Shown here one piece after another: positions 23,517 to 34,819 of a stretch of 64,000 nt of DNA (position 1 is its first letter; each line of letters opens with the position of its first letter). The notes under the pieces are model-generated. The model was not told the DNA's origin. It ran no database searches and worked only from the letters and a program-made list of their open reading frames with translations. The translations under genes and the position numbers were made by a program. Source of the stretch: Calliopum simillimum. Its lineage: Eukaryota > Arthropoda > Insecta > Diptera > Lauxaniidae. The stretch covers positions 15,033,329 to 15,097,328 of the forward strand of contig OX638369.1 of NCBI GenBank assembly GCA_951812925.1. The letters run 5' to 3'.

Positions 23517-23816
23517 ACTGCCATACCTAAATTGGAGCGTCAGGCGTTGCGTTATTTAACGTTACACAAAAGCGTCAAGTGCCATACCGAAATAAAGAGC
23601 GTTGCGTTGAAGTCATTTGTTTGTCAAAATCATATTGTTGTTTATTTTTTTACTTTTCTGCAGCTAACTTCACTCCATAACGCTTTGTCAAAATTGGTAA
23701 TTCGAATAGCTCAGCGTTGAGCGTTGGCAATTTCGGTATGCGCCATACAAATTGTATGTACATGAGAAATTTTTGACAGTAAAATAACGCTGACGCTCCA
23801 ATTTAGGTATGGCAGT
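23517..23816. mobile_element. MITE, 0.3 kb
   Basis: ACTGCCATACCTAAATTGG is matched inverted by CCAATTTAGGTATGGCAGT. Interior contains GCGTCAGGCGTTGCG-like words in both senses. No clear target duplication. Confidence 0.7.
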
Positions 23817-24232
23817 AAGTCAAAAATTTATCAGTTTTGAATGATTGTTTATAGCAGTCAAACTATTATTCAAATTTGAAGCTCAAACATCCAATCACGT
23901 TGCGACGTCATACTATCGGTCAAAAACAAATATGGCTGCTGACTGTCGAAAAAGAGAGGCAACACAAGCAAGCAAGAGCAAAACTGACCAACCTGAATCA
24001 GCGTTGCAATCAACTTAAAAGATGGAGTGTCATAGCGATTCCAAGAAGGTGTCTTATAACACTCTCTGATAGTATATATTGGAGTCATATAACACCCTTA
24101 AATGTTATGTATTATATTCAATCCTATAAGAGTTTTAACTATTGTTTGCAAGCAGTTTTAGTTGTTATCGTCGTACCGTCTCTAAATTCAGATTCTGGAA
24201 ATATGTTTAAACGACAAAGAGTGTTTAACAAT

Positions 24233-24344
24233 GAGGGTTATCGTGAATAAATATTCCCGGGGAATTCTTCTTGTACTGCAGTGCATTCTCTATAGCAGTT
24301 TGAGGAAAATTCGCCGGGAATATTGATTCACGATAACCCCCATA
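24233..24344. mobile_element. Small MITE, copy 2
   Basis: Same tips as 21888-21991 (GGGTTATCGTGAATA / ATTCACGATAACCCC) and the same CCCGGGGAATT core. The two copies lie 2.3 kb apart in the intron between v3 and v4. Confidence 0.75.
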
Positions 24345-24453
24345 TTCATTTATTTAACGATAACATAAAAAACTTCAAAAACATATACATAAATAAGTAT
24401 GTAAAGAAATATATAAAAACATAGATAAAAATGATTTGTACTTATGGCTTTAT

Positions 24454-25110
24454 ATATGAAGCAAGCCACGCCAAGTGCACCAGCTCAAAATTTTTTTGGC
24501 AATATGGTAGATTCGGTGTGCAAGAACAACAATCCGGGAGTATTTGGTCCTAGTACCATTTGTTGTAAAAATACAGGGTGTTGAAGTTGGCGTTTTTAGT
24601 AATTTTCATGAAAAGGGTGTTTTTTCAAAAATTTAAAGCTCAGACTAAAGTTTGTAAATTGATAAATCTAAGTTACTGGTCCCATTCATTTTGGAAATTT
24701 CTCACACTTAAAAATACTTTTAAATTTTTTTTTAAAAAAACCCGCCTTAAATTTTTTTTTAAAGTACTTTAAATTAAAGCATAATTTAAAAGCTTTGATG
24801 ATGTATGACTCAAGATGGGATTCGGACGCTAAATAGGAGTTTTTGGCTTTTGAACGCCCGCGGAAAGCAAAAATCTTTTTTTACTCAAGAGGAAAGCATC
24901 TTACGAAAAAAGTGTATAAGGCAAGAAATGCTTAGAATCGTCCAAGCAATACGTGCGATTTTTTAAAATTTTTTTTTGGAAAGTTTTTTTTTAATAATTT
25001 TTGAAAAATTTTTTTTTTTAAATTTTTTTCTAAAATTACTCAAAAAAAAAAATTTTTTATTAACTTTCCGAAAAATTTTGAGCTGGTACACTTGGCGTGG
25101 ATTGCTTCAT
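24454..25110. repeat. Fold-back element, 0.65 kb
   Basis: ATGAAGCAAGCCACGCC at the left, with AGTG[C/T]ACCAGCTCAAAATTTTT continuing, returns inverted at 25060-25110. A related CACTTGGCGTGG tip closes it. The interior is poly-T/A rich. Confidence 0.75.
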
Positions 25111-26054
25111 ATTTTATTGTACTTTTATTTAATGCAGGCAAATAAGTAAAAAAAGGCCTTAATATCTAATTTTGTTGAATAAGCACCAATTTTGATCCGA
25201 CATGGCTCATTTTATTCGTAATTGAATTGGAAAAAAAATAACAAATTAAGATTCATACAGTTTTTGAAAGAAAGTTGAAAAGTTGTTTTTTGTTTTAAAA
25301 AAAAAGTACAAACAAAAACTGTTCAGACACACCATATATGAGGTTGTATAGAAGACGCATGAAACTATTTTGCTCTTTTCTATTATGTATATGCATCATT
25401 ACGTACTGTTCTTCGTTTTCAAAATGAGCTACAAACTGGTCTTGTGTGGTTTAATTTCATATAACTTAATTGTCCATTACTGAAGATCTTTGTTTTCTTT
25501 TCATTTTTTGGATTTTTTAGCAACGCCAAAAATTGCAACGATCGACCAAATTCAACCGTAATCTGTTTTGACATTTCATAAGTTCATAAAGTGTTGCCAG
25601 ATTTTTTGATTCAATGCGGGAAAGTACTTTTTGGAGATCGAAAGTACGTTTTCAATTAGCCACACTTACTAAAAAAATAAAATATCCTAATAGTCCGTGA
25701 CATCTTGTGGAAAATCGTGGTGTCACAAAAATCTGATATTTTTTCGGTGTCAAAGCCAAAAAATAAGTGAAACATGTGACACGGAAAGTGTCACAATGGC
25801 AACGCTGAACCTGATCGATAGTGTGCTTTGGCTTTGAGAGTAAGCAGGCTTTTAAGGTGAGACCAATAGGATGATGCTGCCAGATTTTTTTTGTACATTT
25901 GAAAATATTATATTATAAAGCTATCGGCGTCAGTCAGTTGAAGTTGAAACTTGACAACATGAATATAATTACTCTTCAGGGAAAAACTACATATATTATA
26001 ATTTTTCAAGTACGCTACAATATTAAAGTAAAAATAATTTTCAAATTTTTTTAC
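25111..26054. other. Interval downstream of v4 (intron)
   Basis: AT-rich. A stretch near 25915-25965 (GTCAGTCAGTTGAAG) resembles 20388-20420 downstream of v3, so the v3/v4 duplication included some intron. Confidence 0.4.
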
Positions 26055-26735
26055 CTTATTGATGGCACGAAAGTGCTCTTTGATCTTAAAAGTCGATGTG
26101 TTATATAAAACAACTACGCCGCCCACCACAATGTGTGGTGAGTAAAAACACACAATTGACACAAAACTCGGTTTCGATTCGGCTCTCATCACTATACCAT
26201 AACGACTGAGTATGATGAATCCAATATTTCCCAACCATGAGCGTACAACATAACGATTAATCCAACGACTAGTGGCTTTATGTATGAAATTAATACCCAC
26301 ACGGGCAAATATTCGCTCGATTTCCTCGCAAGAGTTAATGAATTTCAAGAAGTAATGAATTTTATAAGTGCACAGTACTAAAATCAACAATATACAAAGG
26401 ATGGCATTGACATCTTGTATTTGTTCTGTAATGCGTGTTATATCGGATGAAATAAAATAACTCAAGATAGTTGTGTCCATTATTTTAGAGCAGATAAAGC
26501 AAAAACAATACATGATAATACGTAAACAAACACTTAAATAACCGAAACCATCAACTTTTACTCGACGCTCAAGACCTGTAATTTCTAATGGCGCAAAACC
26601 GAAAACGAAACTGAATATAATTAAAAAACGTAAGGAGCCATAAAAATCCATTGGATTGCGCACATCAGCAATGAGTCCTTTGAGCCACTCTAGGAAACCT
26701 TTTCCACGTTTTTTGCCGCTTGACCGTGTCATCAT
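26055..26735 (-). CDS. Gr28b: Gr28b alternative first exon v4
   Basis: Cassette of 227 codons, the duplicate of v3, starting MMTRSSGKKRGK. An in-frame Met 28 codons upstream (26819) exists, but the shorter start aligns exactly with v3. It ends RAINK with AAG/GTAAAA as donor. Without splicing, the frame runs on 48 codons into the intron. It includes LIADVRNPMDFYGSLRFLI, RVKVDGFGYLSVC, TRITEQIQDVNAILCILL and HKATSRWINRYVVRSW. The conserved NES triplet is replaced by DTT (MDTTILSYF, 86-94), the only cassette of the nine to lose it so far. Position 2 of NPKD is also Met instead of Lys. The frame is otherwise open and the donor good, so it looks functional. Confidence 0.92.
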
Positions 26736-26787
26736 TTCGAATATACTGAAGTTTAGTAGTGAAAATTTTATAGTTAGGTATGCTCTC

Positions 26788-26850
26788 ATGCCACTCAAAG
26801 CGAATTTTGATTTTATCATATTTTTTTAATTAATTAATTAGATGTATTAC
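26788..26850 (-). promoter_or_regulatory. Conserved block upstream of v4
   Basis: Partner of 21311-21372, about 55 bases before the v4 start. It shares the CATGCCACTCAAAGC core, the AATTTTGATTTT stretch and the TAATTAATTAATTAGATG run. Confidence 0.45.
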
Positions 26851-27425
26851 TCTTGCAGTTGAAATCCATCAATGTCAATGATAAGAGCTCTTTAAACACT
26901 TATTGACATTTTATTTTTTAATGTTCAATTCAGAGTGGCTTTTAGAGGTCAGGCGACGATTGTTCTGAAAGGGGGGACTTTATAGCTGTTATGATTAGCG
27001 TATGACATAAATGATATTAATTCCGCATTGATTAAGAGCGTTGGTAGTGCGACTCATAGTTAAGGACACTGTAAAAGGCACTTTACACTAGTCGGCATAA
27101 TTATTTTAACAAAATCTATTTGTGACTACCAAACATTGCTTTGCTTAGACCTGCCAAATAACGGTGGTAAGGTTATGCTCAAAAGAAAAACCGTATCTAC
27201 AACTAAATGTATACTAATTATTTTATCGCTTACTGTTTTCATTCTTTCTCTGCTGATAACAATGTAAGCAATCTGCGAATTTTGTCTTGACATAAGTATT
27301 TTGACATCAACTTCGCAGCATCACTGTCTTACAGTAAAAATTGTGATTCGAATGATTCAAACTTATTTCGATTAATTGGAGTGTGTTGAGCTAAAAAAAA
27401 TTTAAAAAAAAAACTTATTTCTCGT
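26851..27425. other. Interval upstream of v4
   Basis: No gene or repeat that I can support. Confidence 0.35.
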
Positions 27426-27871
27426 GTAGTGGTGCCGTATTCGTAAAAACAATTTTTCTAAATATGACTTTACTTCAACTGATATGTAGAGAGAACGGCT
27501 AGTCCAATTTCCGATTAAAAAAAAAACCATCCAAGCTTGAAAATCCGACAGTTTTTATCCGATTATGTTTCGTAAGAGTTAAAGTTTTTTGTAATAAAAT
27601 AGGCTTTCGATACAATTTAAAGCATGAACTTTTTCAAATGTTAAGTTCAGAAAAACATAGCAAGAGTGAGGCAAAATTTTAAAAATTTTAATTTTAAAAC
27701 ACTCAACTACTTCTTAATCGATCTTAGTAACACCATTGGAAACAAAATTTAATTACCTTTCAAACGAAACATTTCTAGTTGAAATTGGACTAGCCGTTCT
27801 CTCTACAAATTAATTCAAGTGTAGTCATATCCAGAAAAGCAGTTTTTGTACGAATACGGTAACACTATACG
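27426..27871. mobile_element. MITE, 0.45 kb
   Basis: TAGTGGTGCCGTATTCG returns as CGAATACGGTAACACTA, and GAGAGAACGGCTAGTCC as GGACTAGCCGTTCTCTC. Tip shape is hAT-like. I did not find a matching target duplication. Confidence 0.72.
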
Positions 27872-27904
27872 GGGAATGCGTAATGTTCCGGAATTTTAAG
27901 CTCA

Positions 27905-28770
27905 CACACTTGTATTTTTATACCCTACACCCAGGGTATATTCACTTTGTCCTTCCGTAAGTAACGCAGAGAAGGAGGCGTGGCAAGTATGGAAAAGTAT
28001 ATATATTCTTGATCAGCGTCACCTCCTGAGTCAATATAGCTATGTCCGTCCGACTGTCAGTCCGTCTGGTTGGCTGGCTGGCTGGCTGGCTGGCTGGCTG
28101 TAGAAATATTTTTCACGGGAAAACTAAGCAAGACAATTCGATGAAATTTGGTGCACTGCCTCCGTTGCCAAAGTTAACTCGACTTATTAAAAATAAGCGA
28201 AACTGGTTGAGCAGTATTTTGCACCGCAATGCAACCATAATACACACAAATACTAAAGATGGTAAGCAAAAGCTCTGAGCAAAAACCATACGAAACCGGA
28301 CAAGTGGGCGTAGTACCTCCCATATAAGCAAAAGCTTCAAAGTGATATACAGAAAGCGTTTTTTGAGATAATCCAATTAAATTTTACTCAGACATTGAGA
28401 GCAGGAGAAAAAAGCTCTGAGCAAAAACTAGATGAAATCAAATAAGAAGGCGTGGCACCTCCTATATAAGCAAAAGCTTGAAAGTGCTACAATGAAAGCA
28501 TTTTTTGAGATAACCTAACTGAATTTCATTCTGGCAGTCAGAACAGTACAGCCAAGACCTATGCAAAAACTAGGTGACCTCGGACAAGAGGGCGTGGCAC
28601 CTTCCATATAAGCAAAAGCTTTAAAATGCTGTACTGAAAGCTTTTTTGAGGTAATTCAACTCGGACACTGAGAACAGAAAGTGCAAGATCTGAGCAAAAG
28701 CCAGATCAGAAAAGAGGTCGTGGCAGTCCCCTTACAGCAAAATTTTGCAGTGTAGGGTAATTAATGTTGG
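27905..28770. repeat. Dispersed repeat T, copy left of v5
   Basis: Begins with TACCCTACACCCAGGGTATA, includes a GGCT microsatellite (28068-28100), then three units of about 140 bases with GGCGTGGCACCTCC and AGCAAAAGCTT, and ends CAGTGTAGGGTAATTAATG with ACCCTTACTAG. Other copies are at 29.9-30.5, 33.5-36.7, 47.9-48.5, 50.4-50.5 and 62.2-62.7 kb. Confidence 0.65.
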
Positions 28771-28870
28771 GCCATTAAAAAAGTAAAACCCTTACTAGTT
28801 ATTCTTCAAATAAACAATTGAACAATTCAAAAATTTTCCAAAAAATATCTTGCAAAATTTCACCACTTAC

Positions 28871-29503
28871 CTTATTTAGCAAATCGAAATGTTGCTGCAG
28901 ACGCATAATTAAAGCTGAGAAAAGCACCACAACTGTCAGTAAAAATAAATGTGGTAAAAAGAAGGATACAATCGCTTGAAATGATGGCCAAATATCATTG
29001 CGAAACAGCAACCACAAACTGCTGCTCATATATGCGACATTTATGCCAAGCACTAACAAAAGTTTAGCCAGTGTAATTTTCATTATGAAGCAATAATTGA
29101 AAATAACACCCAAATTCACGAAACGTTCGTCAATCAACTGTATAGCCTTGCAAAGGAATATCATATCATCACATTTATACAAACTGATACCGAACAGAGT
29201 TAGCATGCCCATCATGCCAATGAATTTCTGTAGAGTGTCACCAACTCTTGAGATTTCCGACTGAAAAAAGAAACTGACAATTGATTCATCCAAGGCGAAG
29301 GAATAAATGAAGCAATACATGAAGAAAATCACTTGTACGATAGTGTTGAAATGTCCCACGCGACTTATGCTCCAGAGACGCTGTCCAGTTTGGCCCGTAA
29401 CGCGAAACGGTGTCAAACCTAGCAAGAAAGTGACTAGAAAAAGTGTTAGTTCTGCACTGAAATCATCACTGGGATTGAAGAGTTTTTTGTAGTCAGTTAA
29501 CAT
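28871..29503 (-). CDS. Gr28b: Gr28b alternative first exon v5
   Basis: Cassette of 211 codons, the shortest complete one, starting MLTDYKKLFNPSDDFSAELT and ending DLLNK with AAG/GTAAGT as donor (a consensus match). It has LLGLTPFRVTGQTG, GHFNTIVQVIFFMYCFIYS, DESIVSFFFQSEISRVGDTL, and MMGMLTLFGISLYK. It is intermediate: NPSDD recalls v1-v4, while GLTPFRV and GDTL recall v6 to v9 and Gr28a. Joined product: 441 residues. It is bracketed by inverted copies of the same dispersed repeat (27905-28770 and 29850-30540), whose ends both face the exon. Confidence 0.92.
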
Positions 29504-29849
29504 GTTGAAAAGGGGAATTGAAATTACGCGGCGTATGAGAAACTTATAGTTTGTTGTATTAAATCACCAAAAAATTCTAAATCGAATATGTCTTGGAACT
29601 GCTTCTTTTATAGTGAGAAATTCTTTGATTTTGTTGAACTTTATGTCAAAAGTTGATTGGAAAATTACGCTTAATTGTTGCTTAATAGAATATTGAAGAA
29701 GTCTGTGTGTCAAATTGAAGACATTTTAAGAGAATGTTTAAATTAAGTTCTGGAAAGAAAGTCAGACAATCAAAAAATTCGTGAAAAATCGGACTGAATT
29801 GAAAAAAAAAAAAAAAAAATCAAAGAACTCGGTTGAAATGTATTTAAAA
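29504..29849. other. Interval upstream of v5
   Basis: About 350 AT-rich bases, presumably with the v5 promoter; no element recognised. Confidence 0.35.
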
Positions 29850-30540
29850 CTAGTAAGGGTGTAACCTTTGGCCTGGACAAACAATAAATACCCTACACTG
29901 CAGTATTTTCAAAATTTTGCTTATTTGAGAGGTGCCACGCCCTCTTGTCCGAAATCACCCAGTTCAGAGCTGCATTTATAGTACTTATGTAGTGTCTGAG
30001 TGAAATTTGGTTGGATTATCTCAAAAACCGTTTTCAGTATAGCGGTTTGAAGCTTTTGCTTGTATGGGAGGTGCCACCCACTCTTGTCCGAGTTCTTCTA
30101 GTTTTTGCTCAGAGCATACATTTAAAGTCCTAAGTGTTTGAGTGAAATTAGCAGGATTGTCTCAAAAAACTCGTTCAGTATAGCATTTTGAAACTTTTGC
30201 TTTGATGAGAGGTGCCACGCCTTCTTATCCGAATTCAATCAGTTTCTGCTCAGAAATTGCATTTATAGTTCTTGGTGTCTGAGTGAAATTTAGTTCGATT
30301 ATCTCAAAAAACTTTTTCAATTTAGCATTTTGAAGCTTTTGCTTGTATGGGAGGTACCACGCCCACTTGTGCAGTTTCGTATGGTTTTTGCTCAGAGCTT
30401 TTGCTTACCATCTTTAGTATTTATATGTATTTTGGTTGCATTGCCCTGAAAAATACTCCTAAAGTTGCATTTTGAATATATTTTTTGTATGGGCGGTAGG
30501 CGTGTCCGTTGACCGATTTCGCTCATAACTGCCCCGAGGT
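29850..30540. repeat. Dispersed repeat T, inverted copy right of v5
   Basis: Starts CTAGTAAGGGTGTAACC and carries TACCCTACACTGCAG, then units of about 140 bases with GGGAGGTGCCACGCCC and GTCTGAGTGAAATTTGG. It is the mirror image of 27905-28770. Confidence 0.65.
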
Positions 30541-30892
30541 GCTCGGGAAATGGTTATTAGGACTTTTGTAAAGTATTTCGTATTCGTAATATATGTTTGG
30601 CATATCTTGTTTGCCATTTTGCATGCGCCATTTTGTGTTATAAAAATTAAGTTCATAAACTTCAAAAACTCCTATATACTAACTTCTTGTTGATTAATGT
30701 AGTTTTGCATTAAGCCGTTCATCATTGTGGATCCGCCATTTTGTGTTTCGAAAAATGGATTTCAGATTCTTTATAAGTAACATTAGAAACTCCACGATTT
30801 TGGATCTGCCATTTTGGTTTTTTTGAAAATGGATTTTAGATTCGTAATAAGCATCATCAAAAACCTCAAATTACCAACTTTCGTGAGAAAAG
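30541..30892. repeat. GCCATTTTG-rich repeat, left part (split by the LINE)
   Basis: GGATCCGCCATTTTGTG and GATCTGCCATTTTGG units are followed by ATCATCAAAAACCTCAAATTACC; the same string resumes at 33340 on the other side of the LINE. Confidence 0.55.
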
Positions 30893-33289
30893 ATTTTTTT
30901 TTTTTTTTTTTTTTTTAATAATTTATTTAGTAACAATTCATGTATATAACAATTCAATGTTTAATTGGCCTCAGCGCCATGAACGCATTAATGAGGCAAG
31001 CTGGCAATATATAGCATACAAAATTTATTTAAAAAAAAAAAGAAAAAAAAAGTAATAGCAAAAATTAAAATTAAAAAAAAGAAATAAAATAATAAGGAAT
31101 TGAAAAAAAGAAACTACGAAATAAAGTTACAAAAGAAGCGTTTCCAGATTCTGAAGCAAGTACTGTTTGAGGTCTGATTTAAATAAAGATATTCTATTAT
31201 GGTTTTTAATTACCGACGGCAATTTATTGTACTCAATGATACCCATGTATTCAATACGTTGTTTTGTGGTTTCTAACCTACATCTTGGTACTTTAAGGTT
31301 GTTTTGATTCCTCGTATGAAACAATGATTGGTTTTGTACAAAAACAATGGTATGATAACCTATATTATTTATTGATTTATAAATATATAGCAAAGTTCGA
31401 AACAGGTACAAAACTCTAATTGGCATAATTGGCTTACAAATATGCTTAAAAAGTGATAACGTTGGATATCTATTTGGCAAATTATAAACAACTTTCAGAG
31501 CTTTGTTCTGCATTCTTTGCATTGATTTTAAAGTGGCTGTGTTCTTATAACCATATATCATAACCATATAATTTAAATGGCTTTGCACTAAAGAATTGTA
31601 GAGCAACATTTTTGTTCTGTCAGTTAATTTATGTTTCATTTTATATAATATGCCAATGGCGGGCGCTATTTTGCTTTTAATTTCACAAATATGTGAGTCC
31701 CAAGACAAATTGCTTTGCAATGTTATCCCCAAGTATTTTACGGCGTTAGTTTCCTTTACAGTGTTACCGTCAACAATAAGTTCGAAATTATCGTTTAAAG
31801 TGCGAGAGCCCGGTCTGAAACGCACCAGTTTTGTTTTGTTAACGTTAAGAACCAACTTGTTAATTCTTACAAATTCAAGGATAAGAGAAACATCTCGTTC
31901 CATTCTAATTTTCAAAGTCAAATCGTGCTTGTATGGATAAAACAAGCAAATATCATCAGCAAACATAAAAACACGACAATCAAGATTTAGATTGCATAGG
32001 TCGTTTATATATAAAGTAAAAAGTAATGGCCCTAAACAGCTACCCTGAGGTACACCGCATTTAATATCTAACATACTGCTTTTGACACCATTAACCTGGA
32101 CATATTGTTTCCTTTCTTGGAAGAAGCTCTCAAACAACCGAAGTTCTTTACCAACAACACCATAATACTTTAACTTCCTCAGCAATATGTCATGATCGAC
32201 TAAGTCAAACGCTTTCGAGAAATCAAGAAATAAGCCTGCAACGCCTGCGAAGCCCTGATCCAAACCATTGCAAATGTAATTTACAACATTTGCCACTGCC
32301 ACTTCAGTACCACAGCCCTTCTTAAAGCCATACTGATATTTATAAATGAATTGATTATTACTAACATATGTTGACAGTTTTTGATAAAGCAGTTTTTCGA
32401 ATACTTTATCGACAATAGATAGTAACGCTATGGGACGAAAACAATTAAATGTTGATGCTTTCAATGACTTGGGAATAGGAACAACCTTGCAGATTTTTAA
32501 ACAGTCTGGATATGTTGATGACCTTATCATCTCATTAAATATGTTCACCAAAATTGGCGATATTATCTCCTTACATGCAACAACTAGTTTTGGTGACACA
32601 TTATCAAACCCCGCTGATTTATTTACATTTAATTGGCCTATAACTTCATCTACCTCACTCAAAGTAATTGGTTGAAGTGAAAAACGGTTAGTGCATTGGC
32701 ATAGAGTTCTAAAAAAATTACAATTATCATCCGGATATGTTGGTATCTGTTTTCTCAAATCATTAACTGAATCCACAAAATATTCGTTGAAGAGATTTGC
32801 TTTTGTTTTGTCATCTGTAATTTTTATACCTGCTGAAGTTAGAACATCAAGCTCACTTTTTTGCACCCGCCCTAAGCAGTTATTTATAAAACTCCAACAT
32901 TTTTTAGGATCGCCTTCAAACTTTCTAAGGTTATCGTGGTAATAACTATCCCTCGATATCTTGCAAGCGGTATTGATTACTTTGCTTAGTCTTTTTAGTA
33001 AGTATGTATATTTATCATTTTTGGACTTGCGTCTCTTCTTCAATAGTTTTTCCTTTAACAAGATTAAAGCCTGCAAATTTTTATTTATCCATGGGGTAAT
33101 TTTGAATCTTAATTGAGTTTTGCTCTGAAAACTTGTAGTCGAGCTATTTATGGCATCATTCAAACAACTTACGAGATTCTCTGTAATTTTCAAAGAAGTT
33201 AAAGAAATATCAATTACTGGCAATTCTCTTTCAACGTAATTTTTCGCTTTTATATAATCACAACATGATTTAACTTCACAGACCACCAT
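30893..33289 (-). mobile_element. 5'-truncated LINE (non-LTR retrotransposon)
   Basis: About 2.4 kb on the minus strand. It ends in a T run (A tail) at about 30894-30917, with 3' UTR to 31126 and a single long frame. Both sides are pieces of the same GCCATTTTG repeat, which shows the insertion site. I could not settle a target duplication. The endonuclease and ORF1 are missing, so this copy cannot move by itself, as usual for truncated LINE inserts. Confidence 0.88.
31127..33289 (-). CDS. LINE ORF2 fragment: reverse transcriptase
   Basis: An uninterrupted 720-codon frame coding RNA-directed DNA polymerase of a non-LTR retrotransposon. Motifs in order: NVNKSAGFDNVSPKLV (221-236), FNCFRPIALLSIVDKVFEKL (281-300), LFLDFSKAFDLVDHDILL with the first catalytic Asp (353-370), CGVPQGSCLGPLLFTLYINDL (about 411-431), and FMFADDICLFY with the paired Asp (441-451). 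KYLGITL and a C-terminal RCRLETTKQR...YNKLP follow. The last block and KAFDxVDH point to the CR1/L2-like branch rather than Jockey or RTE; this is a judgement without a tree. The first Met lies at the junction with host repeat DNA and is not a native start. The intact frame says the insert is not old. Confidence 0.9.
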   Translation of the reverse strand: MVVCEVKSCCDYIKAKNYVERELPVIDISLTSLKITENLVSCLNDAINSSTTSFQSKTQLRFKITPWINKNLQALILLKEKLLKKRRKSKNDKYTYLLKRLSKVINTACKISRDSYYHDNLRKFEGDPKKCWSFINNCLGRVQKSELDVLTSAGIKITDDKTKANLFNEYFVDSVNDLRKQIPTYPDDNCNFFRTLCQCTNRFSLQPITLSEVDEVIGQLNVNKSAGFDNVSPKLVVACKEIISPILVNIFNEMIRSSTYPDCLKICKVVPIPKSLKASTFNCFRPIALLSIVDKVFEKLLYQKLSTYVSNNQFIYKYQYGFKKGCGTEVAVANVVNYICNGLDQGFAGVAGLFLDFSKAFDLVDHDILLRKLKYYGVVGKELRLFESFFQERKQYVQVNGVKSSMLDIKCGVPQGSCLGPLLFTLYINDLCNLNLDCRVFMFADDICLFYPYKHDLTLKIRMERDVSLILEFVRINKLVLNVNKTKLVRFRPGSRTLNDNFELIVDGNTVKETNAVKYLGITLQSNLSWDSHICEIKSKIAPAIGILYKMKHKLTDRTKMLLYNSLVQSHLNYMVMIYGYKNTATLKSMQRMQNKALKVVYNLPNRYPTLSLFKHICKPIMPIRVLYLFRTLLYIYKSINNIGYHTIVFVQNQSLFHTRNQNNLKVPRCRLETTKQRIEYMGIIEYNKLPSVIKNHNRISLFKSDLKQYLLQNLETLLL

Positions 33290-33469
33290 TGTGAATTCGC
33301 CATTTCTTTTTTCGAAAATCGGTTTTCGGATTCGTAATCATCATCATCAAAAACCCCAAATTACCAACGACTTTCAGAATTTTGGCCAGCTTTTTAGATT
33401 TTTCGACCATTGTGTGACGTGGATAATACTTACCTTGGAGTGGAAAACCTGTATACCTAAGCAAAGTAA

Positions 33470-34819
33470 AACGTTTCAGTCAAAAATTTGTATTTTTCCA
33501 AAAGAGGGCAGTGCTACGCCCCTCAAAATAAAATATGCTCTCATATTTAACACTAAGGAACGATGTTAAGACCTTTATGTTTTATAGTATGAGGTGCCAC
33601 CTTATGCAGGGATATCAAAACTTTTTGTTTTCAAGTGAAAGGTGGCACGACATTTGAGGAAAAATTCGCTGCCATAGCTAAGCCAATGTACAGTTTTTAA
33701 TGAAATTTGGAATTTAGGTACGATGTACAGAAATGAAGAAAACTTAAAACTTTTTAGTTTTTAGTGGGTGATGTTATACTCCTAACGAGAAAATACACTG
33801 CTATCCAAGGGTGTTTGCGTAGAAAAATATTGGCTCGCCAACAAAAAACTCATTATTCCAATGTTTACCAAATATCTCGGAACAACGAATACATTTCAAT
33901 ATTTTTAAAATTTCTCGAAACTACAACACCCATGAAATTTTTTTTTTTTTGAACGCAATCAATATAAAACAACAATTTTGAGTTCGATGATTGTGTATAT
34001 GAGAAAAAAAAAAAAAAACAACAAAAACAATTTTTCTTGGGTGCTGTAATTCCGAGAAATTTTGAAAATTATTGAAATATTGTGTTTGTTGTAGACCATT
34101 AAAAAAAAAAATAACAAAAACAGTTTTTCGTGGAAATTTAAATCGCTGACCCCCTTACTGTAAATGGAAAACCGCTGCTCCGATTTTTTATGAAAATCGG
34201 TGCTGAGGAATGATTATAAGATTTTTGTGTTGTTTTGTTAACAGTTTTTTAAACTTGCTTGGTATCTTTAAAGTCAAACTGAAATGGTCGAATTTCGGCA
34301 GGAAGGCAAACTCAAGTTGTATATTTTATTATACTAGAGTTCGCCTTGTGGCCGAAATTCGACCATTTCGATTTGACCATAAAATAAAGGAAAAAGTTTT
34401 TATACCCTTTCTTGGACGATAAAACACAAAAAGCTTTTAATCTTCTTCCTTATGATTCGGGCTATCTGCATTGGTGCAACAGCTAAGTTGCAATATCGTA
34501 CTTTCCATTTAGAGGCGTGTAACTCCTACTAAAGAGCAAACAGTTTTTGATATCTTTCTATACCAAAATTCATAAAAATCAATCATGCTATCGTGCTATA
34601 TAGTGCCAACTCTATATCTATACCAAATTTCATAAAAATCGTATGCAGTATTTTCGCCGTGAGAGCGTTTTTTTCATTTAGGGGCGTGGCACTGCCCACA
34701 GAAAAGATAATGGTCATGTTATCGTTCCTAAGTGCCAATCCTATCTCCATACCAAATTTCGTTGAAACCGATGCAGCGGCTTAGCCGTGAGACCGTTTTT
34801 TCCATTTAGGGGCGTGGCA
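33470..34819. repeat. Dispersed repeat T, long degenerate copy
   Basis: Repeated words AGGGGCGTGGCAC, CATACCAAATTTCGTTGA and GCAGCGGCTTAGC recur with long spacing. It is cut at 34819 by the large palindrome and resumes at 36435 with the duplicated GCGTGGCA. Confidence 0.5.
34270..34382. repeat. Short hairpin repeat
   Basis: GAAATGGTCGAATTTCGGC near 34279 pairs with GGCCGAAATTCGACCATTTC near 34350. The loop is about 50 bases. Confidence 0.65.
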
